Assembly: GCA_001972305.1 (NCBI GenBank)
Contig: BDDD01002284.1
Coordinates: forward strand, 63,993 to 127,992
Reading direction: 5' to 3'
Source of the DNA: Cephalotus follicularis
Lineage: Eukaryota > Streptophyta > Magnoliopsida > Oxalidales > Cephalotaceae
DNA: 64,000 bases
The translations under genes and the position numbers were made by a program. Within the stretch, counting starts at the first letter, position 1; each line of letters opens with the position of its first letter. Below the pieces are notes generated by a model, which was not told the DNA's origin, searched no databases, and was given only the letters and a program-made list of their open reading frames with translations. This document shows, piece by piece, positions 1 through 12,070 of the stretch.

Positions 1-1075
1 ATGGGGAAGGCCTGGGGCCAATAAAGGAGGAAATGCCCTACCAGTGAATGAATAGAGAAGTGCTTTAGATCGCATGGCTAATCTTTTCCAGCAATAGATC
101 CAAGCCAATGCGGGGAATATGGCAGAGTTGCGGCATATGTACGAAACTAATCATGCATATCAACATGCTCCTGAAGTTTATCATGCTGGTGGATTTGGAA
201 GAGATTTGGACAAATTCATGAGGCAGAATCCTCTGATGTTCAAGGGTGAACCGGATGCCATCGTAGCGGTGCAATGGATGAAGGACATGGAAAATATATT
301 TGTTGCACTTGAGCGTACTGATGAACAAAAGCTGAACTTTAGGATTTGCCGCTTATGGGGAGAAGCTACCCATTGGTGGGAGATGATCGAGGCAAAGTGG
401 CAATCTCTGGATCTTGACAAGACTTGGTACAGATTCCACTCCAAGTTCTCTGAAACTTTTGTCTCACAAATGAAGCGTGATAGGAGGGAGACAGAACTTC
501 TGGAGTTACGTTAGGGAAACATGACGGTAACTCAATATCAGACCAAATTCATTGAGCTAGCAAGGCACATGCCCTATGTAGTGGAGGGTGAATCCAGGAA
601 GATTAGAAGGTTCTTGAAAGGCTTGAGGCCTGATATTCGCTCTATACAAGTGGTACTGCAACTGAATTCTTTTGTTGATGTTACTGAGAAGGCAAGAAGT
701 CTGGAGGCTGATGTGAATGAATAGAGGATGGAGAGATCCCGTGGTTCTCAATCGAGGCCTGCTTCTTCACACTGGCAGGGAAGTAATAATCTTGCTGGAT
801 CATCTAAGTCTGGAAATAAGGGACAAGGAGGTTCTCGACGAAATACTTCTCGTTCAAGAACTCCTAATCGAGGAAGCCAACAGAGTTTTGGAGGATGTAG
901 TTTCTGTGGTATTTAGAACCATCATGAGAGTGTTTGCTGGTAGAAGATGGGGAAATGTCTGAGATGTGGCTCGCAAGAGCATCAACTGAAGGATTGTTCA
1001 ACAGTGAGAGCCCAACAAGGAAATGCTGGAGCTAGTGGAAGTGGTGCGGCTGTTCAACCGCGGAAGGATATTGGG
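1..1075 (+). pseudogene. gag: gag of element G (5'-truncated, broken)
   Basis: This is the nucleocapsid polyprotein that would package element RNA. Its 5' end lies outside the window. A retrotransposon Gag domain lies at about 200-720, with a tryptophan-rich WWEMIEAKW stretch near 376. Two CX2CX4HX4C zinc knuckles follow, the first at about 895-936 (interrupted by a stop) and the second at about 956-997 (CLRCGSQEHQLKDC). A serine, arginine and glycine-rich linker precedes them. In-frame stops at 512, 722 and 914 all sit where a CAG-to-TAG change would explain them. The frame is otherwise continuous with pol. Confidence 0.85.
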
Positions 1076-4000
1076 AAAGGAATAATGAAACGTAGAGTTT
1101 ATACTTTACGTAAAGAAGATGTACCAGAGTCTACTTCTGTTGTGGGAGGTACCATTTTCGTATCTGGTATATTAGCTCGCGTATTGATTGATCCGAGAGC
1201 TACACACTCATTCATTGCATCATGTTTTCTGTGTAACTTGCATTGTGTGACTTCTTGTTTGCCATATGTGTTGGAGGTGAATACTCCAACTGGAGACTGC
1301 TTATTGACTGATACAATAGCGAATAAATGTGAGACCATGATAGCTAGAGTTCAGTTATTCGCTGATCTGATTGTATTTCAGAACCGAGATTTTGATGTTA
1401 TCTTGGGTATGGACTGGGTCTATGCCCATCGAGCTTGTGTTGACTGTTACAATAAGGTGGTGACATTTTATCTAGCAGATCGTATTGAGTGCAAGTTCTC
1501 GGGAGAGAAGAATACTTCTGCTATGATTATCTCTTTTACTCGATCAAATAAATATCTCGAGCAAGGATGTGAAGGTTACTTGGCTTATGTGGTGGACGAA
1601 ATGAAAGGAATGCCTAGTTTGGAACAGATTCCTGTTGTCTATGAATTTCCTAATGTGTTTCAAGCAGATCTTGTTTGACTGCCACCGGAGCGAGATATGG
1701 AGTTCAGTATTGAATTAATGCCAGGAACTGCTCCTATTTCTAAAGCTCCATACAGAAAGGATCCTGCTGAATTAAATGAGTTAAAGACTCAATTGCAAGA
1801 CTATCTTGATAAGGGATTTATCAGACTGAGTGTATCACCTTGGGGAGCACCGGTCTTGTTCGTAAAGAAAAAGGACGGATAGATAAGATTATGCATTGAT
1901 TATCAGTTCTTGAATCAAGTGACTATGAAGAACAAATATCCTTTTCCATATATTGAGGAGTTGTTCGATCAACTATAAGGCTTAATTGTGTGCTCTAAAC
2001 TTGAGTTGAGGACATTCTATCATCAGTTGAGGATTCGGAAGGGTGATGTTGAGAATACTGCTTTCCGAACCAGATATGGGCATTATTAGTTCTTGATATT
2101 TTCGTTTGGTTTGTCGAATGCCCTTGCAGCGTTCAAGTGTTTAATGCACTGGCTATTTCATCCCTCTCTGGATCAGTTTGTTGTGATCTTCTTAGACGAC
2201 ATTATGAAATATTCGAGGAGTATTGAAGATCATATGTAGCATATGAGGATTGTTTTGCAAACTCTCCGGAAGGAGCGCTTATTTGCAATATTCAGTAAAT
2301 ATGAATTTTTGCTATATCATGTGACTTTCCTTGGTCATATTGTATCTAGTGAAGGGTTATTGGTGGATCTTTCAAAGATTGAGAGTATTGTGAATTGGCC
2401 ACAACTGAAGAACGCTACTGAAGTTTGTAGCTTCTTGGGATTGGCTGGCTATTACCGGAGGTTTATAGAAGGATTTTCCAAAATTGATATTCCGTTGACC
2501 CGTTTGACTCAAAAGAAGTCAACTTTTGATTGGGACGACGCTTGCTTCACAAGTTTTCAGGAATTGAAGAGTCGATTGATTACTGCTCATGTTTTGGCAT
2601 TACCCGAGGGTAATGAAGATTTTACTGTATACATTGATGCTTCTGGGAAAGGCTTGGGATGTGTTCTAATGCAACGTGGTCAAGTCATTGCTTATTCTTC
2701 AAGGAAGTTGAAACCGTACGAGGAAAATTATCCTGTACATGATCCTGAATTGGCTGTCATAGTGTTCGCTTTACGGAAATGGAGAGATTATCTCTACGGT
2801 GCTCAGTTTGAGATATTTACCGACCACTAATGTTTCAAGTAATTGTTTTCTTAGAAGGAATTGAATATGAGAAAGAGAAGGTGGGTTGAATTCTTCAATA
2901 ACTATAACTACAATATTCAATACCACCCAGGGAAAGCAAACATGGTTACTGATGCACTAAGTCGCAAAGCAATGATTGCTGGTGCGATGGTTTCACAGTG
3001 GAAACTACTAGAAGATTTTCAGAGATGGAATCCAATCATAGTTTCCAGAGGTGTTATTGTAGCAAATCTTGGAGTTCAACCGGAACTTCTTGATCACATC
3101 GTGAATGCCCAGTTCAGTAACACAGAGTTATAGAACATTCATGAGAATCTGGAATCAGATCCTAACTCTGAATTCTCCGTACATAACTCTGAATTCTCCG
3201 TACATAACTCTGAATTCTCCGTACATGCTGATGGTATATTGAGGTTATGAGGAAGAATATGTGTTCCAGATGATGAAGTTTTAAGAGATGAGCTAATGCA
3301 AAAAGCTCATAAATTACATTACAGTGTTCATCCTAGAAGTTCTAAGATGTGGCATAATCTGAAAGGAAACTACTGGTGGAGCGGCATGAAGAGAGATATT
3401 ATCGAATTCGTGGCAAGGTGTTTGACTTGTCAGAGAGTCAAGGTAGAACATCATAAACCTACATGATTGTTACAATCCTTACCAGTAGTAGAATGGAAAT
3501 GGGAACATGTAACCATGGATTTTGTGTCGGATTTACCGTGATCATAGAATCGCCATGAAGTAGTTTGGGTTATTGTCGATAGACTCACCAAGTCTGCTTA
3601 CTTTCTTCCAATGAATATGACATATTCTATTGAGAAGTTAGCTTGACTGTATATTTAGGAGATTGTGAAGTTACATGGAGTGCCGGTCATTGTTGTTTGT
3701 GACCGAGATGCGAGGTTTACCTCAAGATTCTGAAGGAAGTTTCAAGCAGTTATGGGAGCAACCTTAAATTTCAGTACTGCATTTCATCCACAGACTGACA
3801 GACAGTCACAGCTAACCATTCAAACTCTAGAAGATATGCTCCGGGCTTGTGTGATTGATTTTGCTGGAAGTTGGGAGGATCATATTCCAGTTATCGAATT
3901 CTCCTACAACAACAGTTATCATTCTAGCATCAGGATGACTACTTATGAAGCTCTATACATGCAGAAATGTAGATCTTCTGTATGGTGGGATGAAGTAGGT

Positions 4001-4558
4001 GAAAGACAAGTGTTGGAGCCGGACCTTGTCCAAGAAACTACTGATAAGGTCATGATCGTCAAGAAAAGGTTACTTGCTGATCAGAGTCAGTAATAGAGTT
4101 ATGCCGATAGAAGAAGATGAAAGTTGGAGTTTGAGAAGGGAGATCATGTTTTTTTTTTAGAATCTCGTCCTCGAAGGGGATATCGAGATTTGCCCAGAAA
4201 GGAAAGTTAGCACCATGATATATCAGACCTTACGAGATACTGGAGAGAGTTGGGGAAGTAGAATATCAAATAGCGTTACCACCCAACCTGTCTAATGTAC
4301 ATAACGTATTCCATGTTTCCATGCTTCGAAAATATGTACCGATCCTTCGCTTGTGTTGAGCTATGATCCTGGATTTATCAGTGACAATTTGTCGTATGAA
4401 GAAAGGCCAATGAGAATTATGGACAGGAAGGAGAAAGTTTTGAGGACAAAGACCATTCCAATGGTAAAGGCTCTATGGCAGTTTCACGAAGCTGAAGAAG
4501 CTACCTCGGAACGTGAAGCCGAAATGGTGGAAACATTCCCTCAGTTGTTTGGTATGTA
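1076..4558 (+). pseudogene. pol: pol of element G: protease, RT, RNase H, integrase (broken)
   Basis: The protease lies at about 1160-1500. Its active-site triplet reads D-P-R in DPRATHSFI, not the expected D-S/T-G, so it should be inactive. The RT (about 1700-2500) keeps [14 protein letters not shown] and an FLDD box at 2189-2200. RNase H follows at about 2610-2950 ([14 protein letters not shown]). Integrase has an HHCC zinc region (about 3310-3440, CLTCQRVK), then MDFVSDLP and CDRDARF carrying the first two catalytic aspartates. The third catalytic residue appears lost, since QSQLTIQTLEDM has Leu where Glu is usual. The tail at about 4250-4558 (FHVSMLRKYVP, then MVKALWQFHEAEEA) is chromodomain-like. 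Many stops and a late frame change make this a fossil. Confidence 0.88.
3163..3225 (+). repeat. three 21-bp tandem units inside pol of G
   Basis: Three identical head-to-tail copies of a 21-bp unit beginning TAACTCTGAATTC lie just before the integrase zinc region. Because 21 is a multiple of three, the frame is kept and a seven-residue block (SEFSVHN) is triplicated in the linker. Confidence 0.95.
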
Positions 4559-4587
4559 AAGATCTAAATTTGAGGACGAATTTTCTG

Positions 4588-4601
4588 TAAGGAGGGGGGA
4601 A
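4588..4601 (+). other. polypurine tract of element G
   Basis: A purine run (TAAGGAGGGGGGAA) lies immediately 5' of the LTR start TGTAATAATC. This is the expected position of the primer for plus-strand synthesis. Confidence 0.85.
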
Positions 4602-4799
4602 TGTAATAATCACAATTTCAAATTTAATGTATATTGTATAATTGATGAATAAAGTATACATTGATTTGAAATTAATGCTTAATTATCCATGGATTAAGCT
4701 AATAATTGTTATTGAAGACTTAATTGTATGATACAAGGGCTAAATTGGATTAAATTGAAAGTTAGTTGAATAAAATTTAAAGAAACCAGTATATGGTGC

Positions 4800-4880
4800 C
4801 AAACCGTCGACACCAAAGAGACAATAATCGACGCTTTGAGCCTAACCGTCGATGCCAAGGAGCATACCATCGATGCTTTG
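4800..4880 (+). repeat. GTCGAC motif cluster, upstream array of LTR G
   Basis: There are four degenerate motif copies in about 80 bp: ACCGTCGACACC, AATCGACGCTTTG, ACCGTCGATGCC and CATCGATGCTTTG. Departures from GTCGAC are mostly C/T or G/A changes at the CpG. Confidence 0.8.
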
Positions 4881-5614
4881 CACACGGACATGTGTGTGAT
4901 ACGTGTCGATTGAAATAGAGCAGTGGCACAAAATGTTTTCTTTACATGGAAGGTGTCCTAGAATGTGTCAATGATGCCCAAAACGTGTCACCAGCTGCTG
5001 CTTGAATGAAGGATTAGTGTCTTCAACACCTGTAATCTGCAAACAGAAGAGAGAAAACAAAATTGGCAGAAACAGGAAGAAAATAGTTGAGAGAGGAGAG
5101 AAAACGTTAATGGTTTGAGTTAATGGAGTTGATGAATCAGTGAGGGAATCCTTTAAATCAGTTGTTAGGGTGAGTAAATTCATGGTTAAAAACGATTAAA
5201 AGGAAGGAAAACAATTTGAAGGAACTGGGAATTTTCTCGTTGAAGGATTAAGTTCAAAGTTGAACTTGAAGCTTGGATTTAAATTGGTAAGCTTCTAGTT
5301 CGAATCATGTTACTGGTTTTATAGTTATACAGTTTATATACATACTAATTCATGCATGTATCTACTGTTAACATACAAACAATGGATTAATTTTGAAATT
5401 ATTGAAGATTGAGGGTTGTTGAAGGAGTTTGAGCAATAAAGAGAAGAATCAAGTAATTGATTCTGGGATTGCTTTTGAGGTAGGGTTTATGACATGATTT
5501 TGAAGATATAGCATGTATATTGTGTTATGGTGGGTTGTATGTGATTGTATGTTGATTTGAGATTGAATTGAATATGAGATTTCATGCTCTGTTTACTGGA
5601 AAATTGCATGAACG

Positions 5615-5790
5615 CCATAAACCGTCAAAGCTTAAGAAGGGACCGTCGACGCTTAAGGTGTAATTGTCAACGCTTATGGTAGAATTATCGACACTTTGAG
5701 TAGAGGAAACCGACGACGCTTAGAATAGACTGTCGACACTTTGCGAATAAACTATCGAAGCTTTAGTTGAAACTATCGAAGCTTTAGTGC
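5615..5790 (+). repeat. GTCGAC motif cluster, downstream array of LTR G
   Basis: About nine degenerate copies lie in 175 bp, for example ACCGTCGACGCTTAAG, TTGTCAACGCTT, TTATCGACACTTTG, ACTGTCGACACTTTG and two CTATCGAAGCTTTAG. The cluster occupies the same place in the LTR as the second array of LTR I and the array of LTR H. Confidence 0.85.
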
Positions 5791-6738
5791 CTGTTTCGTG
5801 TTAAATTCTACTGATTACACTGGCTTCTATATGGGATGATTCCAACAATCAATCCTTGTTATGCGTAATAAGATTTTAGGGATTGAACGACTTAGCATCC
5901 ACTGTTGATTCGCATAAATTGAGATTGATTGTATTATGTATGCAATGTACTGATTCTTGAAATGCTAATGTTATACTGTTATGCAATTTCTTACTGTACT
6001 GTTATAGATATATTTTATCTATCAAGTAATTTCAAAAAAGTACTACTGTTTAAAGGGATTTCAACAAAAAGTGCTATATGCACAATTAAATGTTTTGAAC
6101 TACCGTTTCCTCTACGGAGAACCACTGTTACTGCTGCTGTTACTGTAGTGTTTTCTGAAAATGAGAATTACTGTTATATTACATTATTTATGTAATAACT
6201 GTACTGTACTGTATTGACTGTGATTGATACTTCTGATGGTCTTGTGATCGGAGTGTATGACGGACTACAGAGGTGGGCCTAGGTGCCAGGAGTTGGCTAG
6301 AGCTATACACCAAACTTATCTGCAATGCAGATCGTGACTGTTAATATCCCGCAAAGTACCGGAAATACTATTTACCTTTTCTATCATCATCGCAGTGTAT
6401 TGTGGCAGTTAGGTGGTGCATCGTTGGGGCTAGGAGTTAGAGACGTTTGACACCCACTACTGGTCTTCGGACAACTGTACTGTTGTAACCTTTGTGGTAT
6501 TCTTGATGCCTGACTGTTTGTGGCAACTTGGCATGGTTGCTTTTATATATATTTAGTTTTAAAATATAAACTGTCATACATGATTGCAATTATATATTCA
6601 TCTTCATGCATACTTAGCCGAGTGAGGACAAAGGCTAATACCTACATTTTCAGATTAACTAAGGAAAGTGGAGATGTGCTGCTGACGCTGTGCTTGGAGG
6701 TTTTTATTTTAAGGTTATAATTTTATTAAAGTCATACA

Positions 6739-8233
6739 TGTTGGGAACGCTTGGCCTGAGCGCAACAGAAGACTTATCAACTCGGACTATAAGGGTTATG
6801 GCCGATTAACTTTAAATTTCCACGAATGGATTAATTCCCAGGCAATGGGATGCCCTAATCTATGTCCGAATCGTCCAATAAATGCCAAGGAACTCTAATC
6901 AACATCCAATTAAACCGAAACCAAAAACCAAGCACCGGGCACAACGGGTTGAAAAAGCTAGGGTTACCATAAACCCTAGAAATTGACACTAACAGTGGCT
7001 CACAAGGAAGAACACACAAAACGCTAGCCATAGCCCAATCAACCCTCACCCACATCACCCCTAACCATAAGAGATGAAAAACAAAGCAAACTCAAGAGAA
7101 CCATGGAGGTTTTGGCAAGGGTTCACACACCCACATCAAGACCCACTGCCACAGCGCCACAAGAGAGGGAAGAAACGGATTCTTACCGGAGGTGAAGACT
7201 CCTTCCTTCAAGATAGCTTCCTCTATTCTTTATCCCCAAAAGCTCCAAGTTCTCCACAAGCCACGGATGCGAGAAGGCAAGGTGTTTAACCTAGTCTAAA
7301 TGACTCTAGGAAAAGATAAGAAGTAGTGTGCAAGTTATCTCCACCTATAATGACGTTTGAGTGGAGAAAGGATGCTTGAAAATAGCTGCTTTAACGCACC
7401 AGGCGACACAGGCGTCGACACGTAGGCGATAGGTGTCGACGCGTATGAGAGTAGGTAAAATAGATCGCACGGGAGGGAAGAGAGAGAAAGAAAGAGTCAA
7501 AGTGTGTTCAGCAAGTTTCTCTCAAACTATTTATAATGCTGAATTTCTCTCTCTTATAGGCGTCAACGTGTACGCAAGGGGTCGACATGTACGCGTCTCA
7601 CATTACGAAATGGCGTCAACGCCAGAGATAATATGAGACAGGTGCATAGTGTCATTGTCTTCGTGTCAACGCCAAAACCCCATGGCGTCAACGTGTAAAG
7701 CCACTAGTTTTTCCAACGTCAACGCCATGCTCTCCATAGCATCAACGTCCAATGACCTTTCTAGTTTAGACGTCGACGTGATGCCCTCTTGGCGTTGACG
7801 TATAAAGCTACTGGTTTTTCCAGTGTTAACGCAATCCCTTCGCGTCAACGCAAAGTAACTCAACTAGACATTGGCGTCGATACACAACCAAGGCGTCAAC
7901 GCCCAAGTCAAAGAAAATGACACTCTGTTCTTTTTCCAAATAAGCCTTCGCATGAAATATTTCATCGTGGCATTGCACGAACCTAAATCAATGCAAATGA
8001 AATACTCACTAGCCAAACAACATCTTCCCTGATGTTGTCATTTCACTAAATGATATGTATCCCGTCACATATCAACCTGTTCAAAGTCAGGCAGGACCCG
8101 AAAGCATGTTGTTCTCCACTACGATGATAAATTCTCAGTGCACCCCGTCATCTGGTACGACCACTCAAATAGTACACCGACTATCAGAGCAGTCCCGGCA
8201 TGAGTGCCAGTCACCCCCGGATCCATTTATTAC
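6739..8233 (-). repeat. 3' LTR of element C, distal part
   Basis: In plus coordinates this LTR starts TGTTGGGAACGC at 6739. Its other edge is CTAACA at 53030, so on the minus strand it starts TGTTAGGTC and ends CCCAACA. The two parts (6739-8233 and 52050-53030) total about 2.48 kb once element A is removed. The segment carries a long GTCGAC/GTCAAC motif cluster. Short reading frames here show no recognisable domain. Confidence 0.8.
7395..7905 (+). repeat. GTCGAC/GTCAAC motif cluster in LTR C
   Basis: About 18 motif copies lie in 510 bp. Intact cores include GGCGTCGACACG, GGTGTCGACGCG, GGGTCGACATG and GACGTCGACGTG. Many are GCGTCAACGCC, which differs from the palindrome by one CpG-to-CpA change. 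Copies are about 20-40 bp apart. Confidence 0.85.
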
Positions 8234-9566
8234 TATTGACATTTATGTCTCAATCCTTGTTTTGATGATAACATATTTGTATTTATCAAAGTTTCTTGTT
8301 GTGCAAGTTAAAGATAAAAGGTGCAAACTCAAAACAGAAAACTGCAGAAACAGGGTTAAGCGTTGACGCTCACAATAAAGCGTCAGCGCTTTGAAGCCAA
8401 GACATTGACAGTTAAAAGGAAGCTATCAGTAGTTTAGAACAGAAGCTTTTGAATCAATTAAAGTTGCACAAAGCGGTGACGCTCATGATAAAGCGTCAGC
8501 GCTTTGATGCCAAGACGTCGACAGTTAAAAGAAAGCTATCAGCGGTTTAGAACAGAAGTTTTTTTTTTTGGAAATTAAAAGAATACAAAGCGGCGATGCT
8601 CAGAATAAAGCGTCAGCGCATTGAAGCCAAAGGGTCGACAGTTAAAGGGAAATTATCAGAGGTTTAGAACAGAAGTTTTTGAGGAAATTAAAAGAATACA
8701 AAGCGGCGACGCTTAACACAAAACCGTCAGCGCTTTGTGACACTCTGTCGACACCATGATCTAGACCTTCGGCGCTTGGAGAAAAACTTCAAAATTCAAA
8801 TATCAAATGATCACATAAGCGGCGACGCTTTACAGAACTCTGTCAACGCTTTGACGCGCGGGAAAAATTACTGACAATAGTGAAAGGAGCGGTTTTATGA
8901 AGCTACAACTTCCAAGATTGAAAATACAACTTTCAAGACTGATAATACTACTTCCAAGGCTGATAGAACAACTTTCAAGAAAAAGATCTTCAACTCCCAA
9001 GGTCCAAACATTATTGCAATCAAGTCAAATCAGCAAAATAAAAAGAAGAACAAGAAATTGAAAGATAAGTAGATTTATTCAAGCAACCAAGAGAAAAATC
9101 AAGAGCAAGAGATCAAAAACCTTCATATCAGCAAGAACAAATTCTCTCTATCTTTTTGAGAGCATAGATTTTATTGTAATCAAAATAGCCATATCAAACC
9201 TTTGAGAGGTTACACACAATACCTATTATTTCTGTAATTCAAACTTGTAAGGGGAGTGAACCCTTGTTATTGAGGTCAATCACAAAAGCTTGTAAGGCGA
9301 CCGAATAGCCCCCGTAAAGATATTCGGAGTTTGTGTTTGGGTGGAACACTAGTGGAATCTCAAGGAGGACCTTGGGAAAGTGGATGTAGGCACGATCTTT
9401 GCCGAACCACTATAAAATTCGTTTGCATCTCTCTAACTCTTACTCTGCAATTTATTTATTTACTGGTTGATTATTTTATGTTCATTGCCAAATTTATTTA
9501 AATTCAAAAAATTTAATTATTTAGTTATAAACTACAATTCACGCCCACCCCCTTGTAGTTTATTCA
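8234..9566 (+). repeat. 5' LTR of element A
   Basis: It begins TATTGACATTTATG (the canonical TG has become TA) and ends TAGTTTATTCA before the primer site. It aligns along its length with the 3' LTR at 50822-52044. Over the first 290 bp or so I count roughly 6% differences by eye, which makes A older than B. It contains a GTCGAC/GTCAGC motif cluster and no gene. Confidence 0.92.
8355..8865 (+). repeat. GTCGAC motif cluster in 5' LTR of A
   Basis: GTCGAC-type sites (AGCGTTGACGCTC, GACGTCGACAG, GGGTCGACAG, CTGTCGACACC) alternate with the stem-like unit AAAGCGTCAGCGCTTT, in which AAAGCG and CGCTTT are inverted around TCAG. The 3' LTR copy is better preserved. Confidence 0.85.
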
Positions 9567-9568
9567 AT

Positions 9569-9580
9569 TGGTATCAGAGA
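9569..9580 (+). other. primer binding site of element A
   Basis: TGGTATCAGAGA lies three bases after the LTR end. It is complementary to the 3' end of initiator tRNA-Met, the usual minus-strand primer for plant LTR elements. Confidence 0.9.
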
Positions 9581-9627
9581 GAGGTTAGCTTATAATTCTT
9601 AATTGCTAGAGCTTCTAACGATCTAGA

Positions 9628-11451
9628 ATGACAATGAACATGAACAACGGAGAGAGTCAAAACATCTCAAAAGCCCCATTTTTTTATGGAAACAATTATT
9701 GCCATTGGAAGGCTAAGATGACCATCTTTATACAATCTTTAGATTATAATTTGTGGGACCTAATTGTTTATGGTCCACATCTACCTTCTATTAGAGATGA
9801 AAACAGAGAAAATATTCCCAAACCTAGAATCGCGTATAATGACGATGATAGGAGAAGAGTTCAATTGAATGCAAAAGCCAAACATGTAATTATTTGTGCT
9901 ATAAACTCTAGTGAATTTAATAGAGTCTCTTCTTGCATTTCCGCTAAAGAAATGTGGGATAGACTCGAAGTCACCTACGAAGGGACAAATCAAGTAAAAG
10001 ATGCAGAAATTAGTATGTTAGTTCACGAGTATGAACTGTTCCAAATGAATGAAGATGAGGACATAAAATCCATGTTTACCGGATTTACTAACATTATAAA
10101 TGCATTACAATCTCTTGATAAAACGTTTTCTAATTGTGAGTTGGTAAGAAAGATTCTCAGGTGCTTGCCACGATCATGGATGCCAAAGGTCACTGCAATC
10201 GAAGAAGCAAAGAATCTAAGCATCCTTCCCTTGGAAGATCTACTAGGGTCACTAATGACCTATGAACTAACAATGCAAAAGAGAGTCGAAGATGAAGAGA
10301 AAGAAGGAAGAAAAAAGTGGTTGCCCTAAAATCATCCGAAATCAAAAACTCAGACAATGATGAAGATGATTCCGATGATGAAAATCTCTCACTCTTCACA
10401 AGAAAGTTCAAAAGATTCCTAGCCAACAAAAAAAAGTTTGGAGGGAAACCAAAAAGAAAAACTTATCAAAAAGGTGAGTCGAGCAAAAAGGAAGAAGTAA
10501 TCTGCTTTGAGTGCAACAAGCTAGGGCACTACAAAAGTGATTGCCCTCGCCTCAAAAAGAAAGAACTCGTAAAGAAGAAGAAAGCAATGGTCGCCACTTG
10601 GGATGATAGCGACGAATCAAGCTCGGATGAGGATACTCGGGAACAAGTTGCTCAACTAGCTTTGATGGCATTCGAGGAAGAAGAGGAGGAGGAAAGCGAA
10701 GAGGTAACTTACGATGAACTCATCATTATGTGTGAAAAGTATAATTCTAAAATTGCTTCCTTAAAGAAGAAGGTCAGAACTTTGATAAATGAAAATGATG
10801 AATTAAAAACAATTGACTTAACTGAGGAAATTAACTGTAAAGATGTAGAAATAGACTTTCTTGAAAATTAAGTAGCTCACATTGAAGAAGAAAATAAAAA
10901 TCTTAAGGTTGAAGTGGATGCCTTAAAGAAAACTTTTTCAAATATCTCTAGTAGTAGTGAAAAACTAGAAAACCTCCTAGGAATGCAAATATGTGTATTT
11001 GAGAAAGCAGGACTAGGATATGAAGAGATGAACAATGTAAAACATTATCAAAATTTCTTTGAAAGGAAAGAAATTATAGAAAAGAATAAGGTAGAAAATG
11101 TCTCTTCTAAAAGCAAAGTTACGAAAAATATTTGTGAATATTATGGTAAGATAGGACTCATATCATCTTTATGTTATCATAAAAGAAATGCAATAGTTAA
11201 AAGAAATGATACTAACTCTTGTAACTATTGTGGTATACATGGACATGTATCTTCTATTTGCTATCATAAGAAAAATGCCATGAACAAGAAAATTGTAAAT
11301 AATACCCGTACTCAATGTGGAAAAGTCGGACATAAATCTGTTGTATGCTTTCACAAGAAAAATGCCATGCATTATAGAAATAACGCAAATAAAAGAAAAT
11401 AAATGTCTCATGCAATAACATTGGTAAACTAGGACACATTTTTACCGCATG
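9628..11451 (+). pseudogene. gag: gag of element A, interrupted by the CACTA insertion
   Basis: The ATG at 9628 begins a copia Gag with the N-terminal WKAKMTIFIQSLDYNLWDL segment and a UBN2-type Gag core to about 10300. A frameshift near 10317 moves to the frame that carries an acidic/lysine region, a classical zinc knuckle (CFECNKLGHYKSDC, near 10504) and a coiled-coil-like stretch. A stop at 10869 follows. Three further knuckle-like units recur every 40 residues or so (C-x2-CG-x2-GH-x4-C followed by HKKNA), the first two partly eroded. The next unit is split at 11451 by the CACTA transposon and resumes at 26966. Element B has the same architecture with four such units. Confidence 0.87.
11449..11451 (+). 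other. TSD of the CACTA element, left copy (ATG)
   Basis: ATG at 11449-11451 is repeated at 26963-26965 next to the opposite end. CACTA elements make 3-bp duplications. Element B keeps the uninterrupted equivalent CATGCTTTTATAAA near 40448. Confidence 0.85.
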
Positions 11452-11462
11452 CACTACAAAAA

Positions 11463-11830
11463 AAGGGGGCTACGGCGAGGGCACTTCCCCTCGCCGTCCC
11501 CTCGCCATTGAGTCAACGACGAGGGCACAGCGAGGGGAACACACCCTCGCCAATTTACTCCTCGCCAGCCAGTACGGCGAGGGTATGGCAAGGGTGGAGT
11601 CCCCTCGCCACCCACTGCCCTCGCCACACAGAGGGTACGGCTAGGGCAGTCTCCCCTCGCCACGGTACCCTCGCCATGGCGAGGGGAAGTCCGGTACCCT
11701 CGTCATACCCTCGCCATGGCGAGGGTATGGCTAGGACACTGGACTCTCCCTCTCCTCGCCGCCCTCGCCGTATACAGTTGCTGCAGAATGCCCTCGCCAT
11801 GCCTTCGCCGAGCCCTCGCCATTATGCAGA
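11463..11830. repeat. GGCGAGGG subterminal repeats, 3' side of CACTA
   Basis: About twenty or more copies of GGCGAGGG or its complement CCCTCGCC occur in both orientations, many in back-to-back pairs. Such subterminal arrays are where TNPA-type proteins bind in CACTA elements, known for En/Spm. Apparent reading frames here only translate the repeat. The stretch 11830-12070 is untranslated and shows nothing else. Confidence 0.9.
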
Positions 11831-12070
11831 TTCTACTGCAGGAACTATCAGCAGAATCTATGCCCTAAACTCCAAGAAAAACCTGCAATTCATTTCAGCA
11901 ACAACCACAATAACAGTTTATATTTTACAATTCTCAGCAATAGACACATTTCATTCATTCTCGACTAACAAAACAATGGAAAAAAGTTTTGTCAGCATTT
12001 TATAAAAAGGATAATATGCCAAATACATTTACAGACAGTGTTAGAATATGTTAGATACAATAGACTACTA

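Larger units (their letters stand above)
1..6738 (+). mobile_element. Ty3/gypsy element G, 3' part
   Basis: The window opens inside the gag of a Ty3/gypsy retrotransposon and runs through pol to a polypurine tract and the first 2.1 kb of its 3' LTR. The domain order gag, protease, RT, RNase H, integrase is gypsy order. The C-terminal tail after integrase looks like the chromodomain-bearing Tekay/Del chromoviruses, an assignment from family knowledge. The LTR is cut at 6738 by the inserted copia element C, so its last part should lie beyond the right edge of C, outside the window. Reading frame 2 is kept from gag to integrase with many stops but few indels. Confidence 0.88.
4602..6738 (+). repeat. 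3' LTR of element G, truncated at its 3' end
   Basis: The LTR starts TGTAATAATCAC after the polypurine tract. It is homologous to solo LTR I (18116-20723) and inverted LTR H (28543-37801). Shared blocks include GGTGCCAGGAGTTGGC (near 6282), GCTAGGAGTTAG (near 6430) and GAGTGAGGACAAAGGCTAA (near 6619). By comparison with I, about 250 bp of its end is missing, removed to the far side of element C. Two clusters of the GTCGAC motif are embedded. No gene is visible in it. Confidence 0.85.

Noticed and set aside
7074-8366. Several 65-103-codon frames between 7074 and 8366
   Set aside because: They lie in LTR C and across the junction with LTR A, with no start context or domain.
11508-12005. 165-codon plus-strand frame and overlapping minus frames near the CACTA end
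   Set aside because: They translate the GGCGAGGG subterminal repeats and 3' UTR and have no domain.
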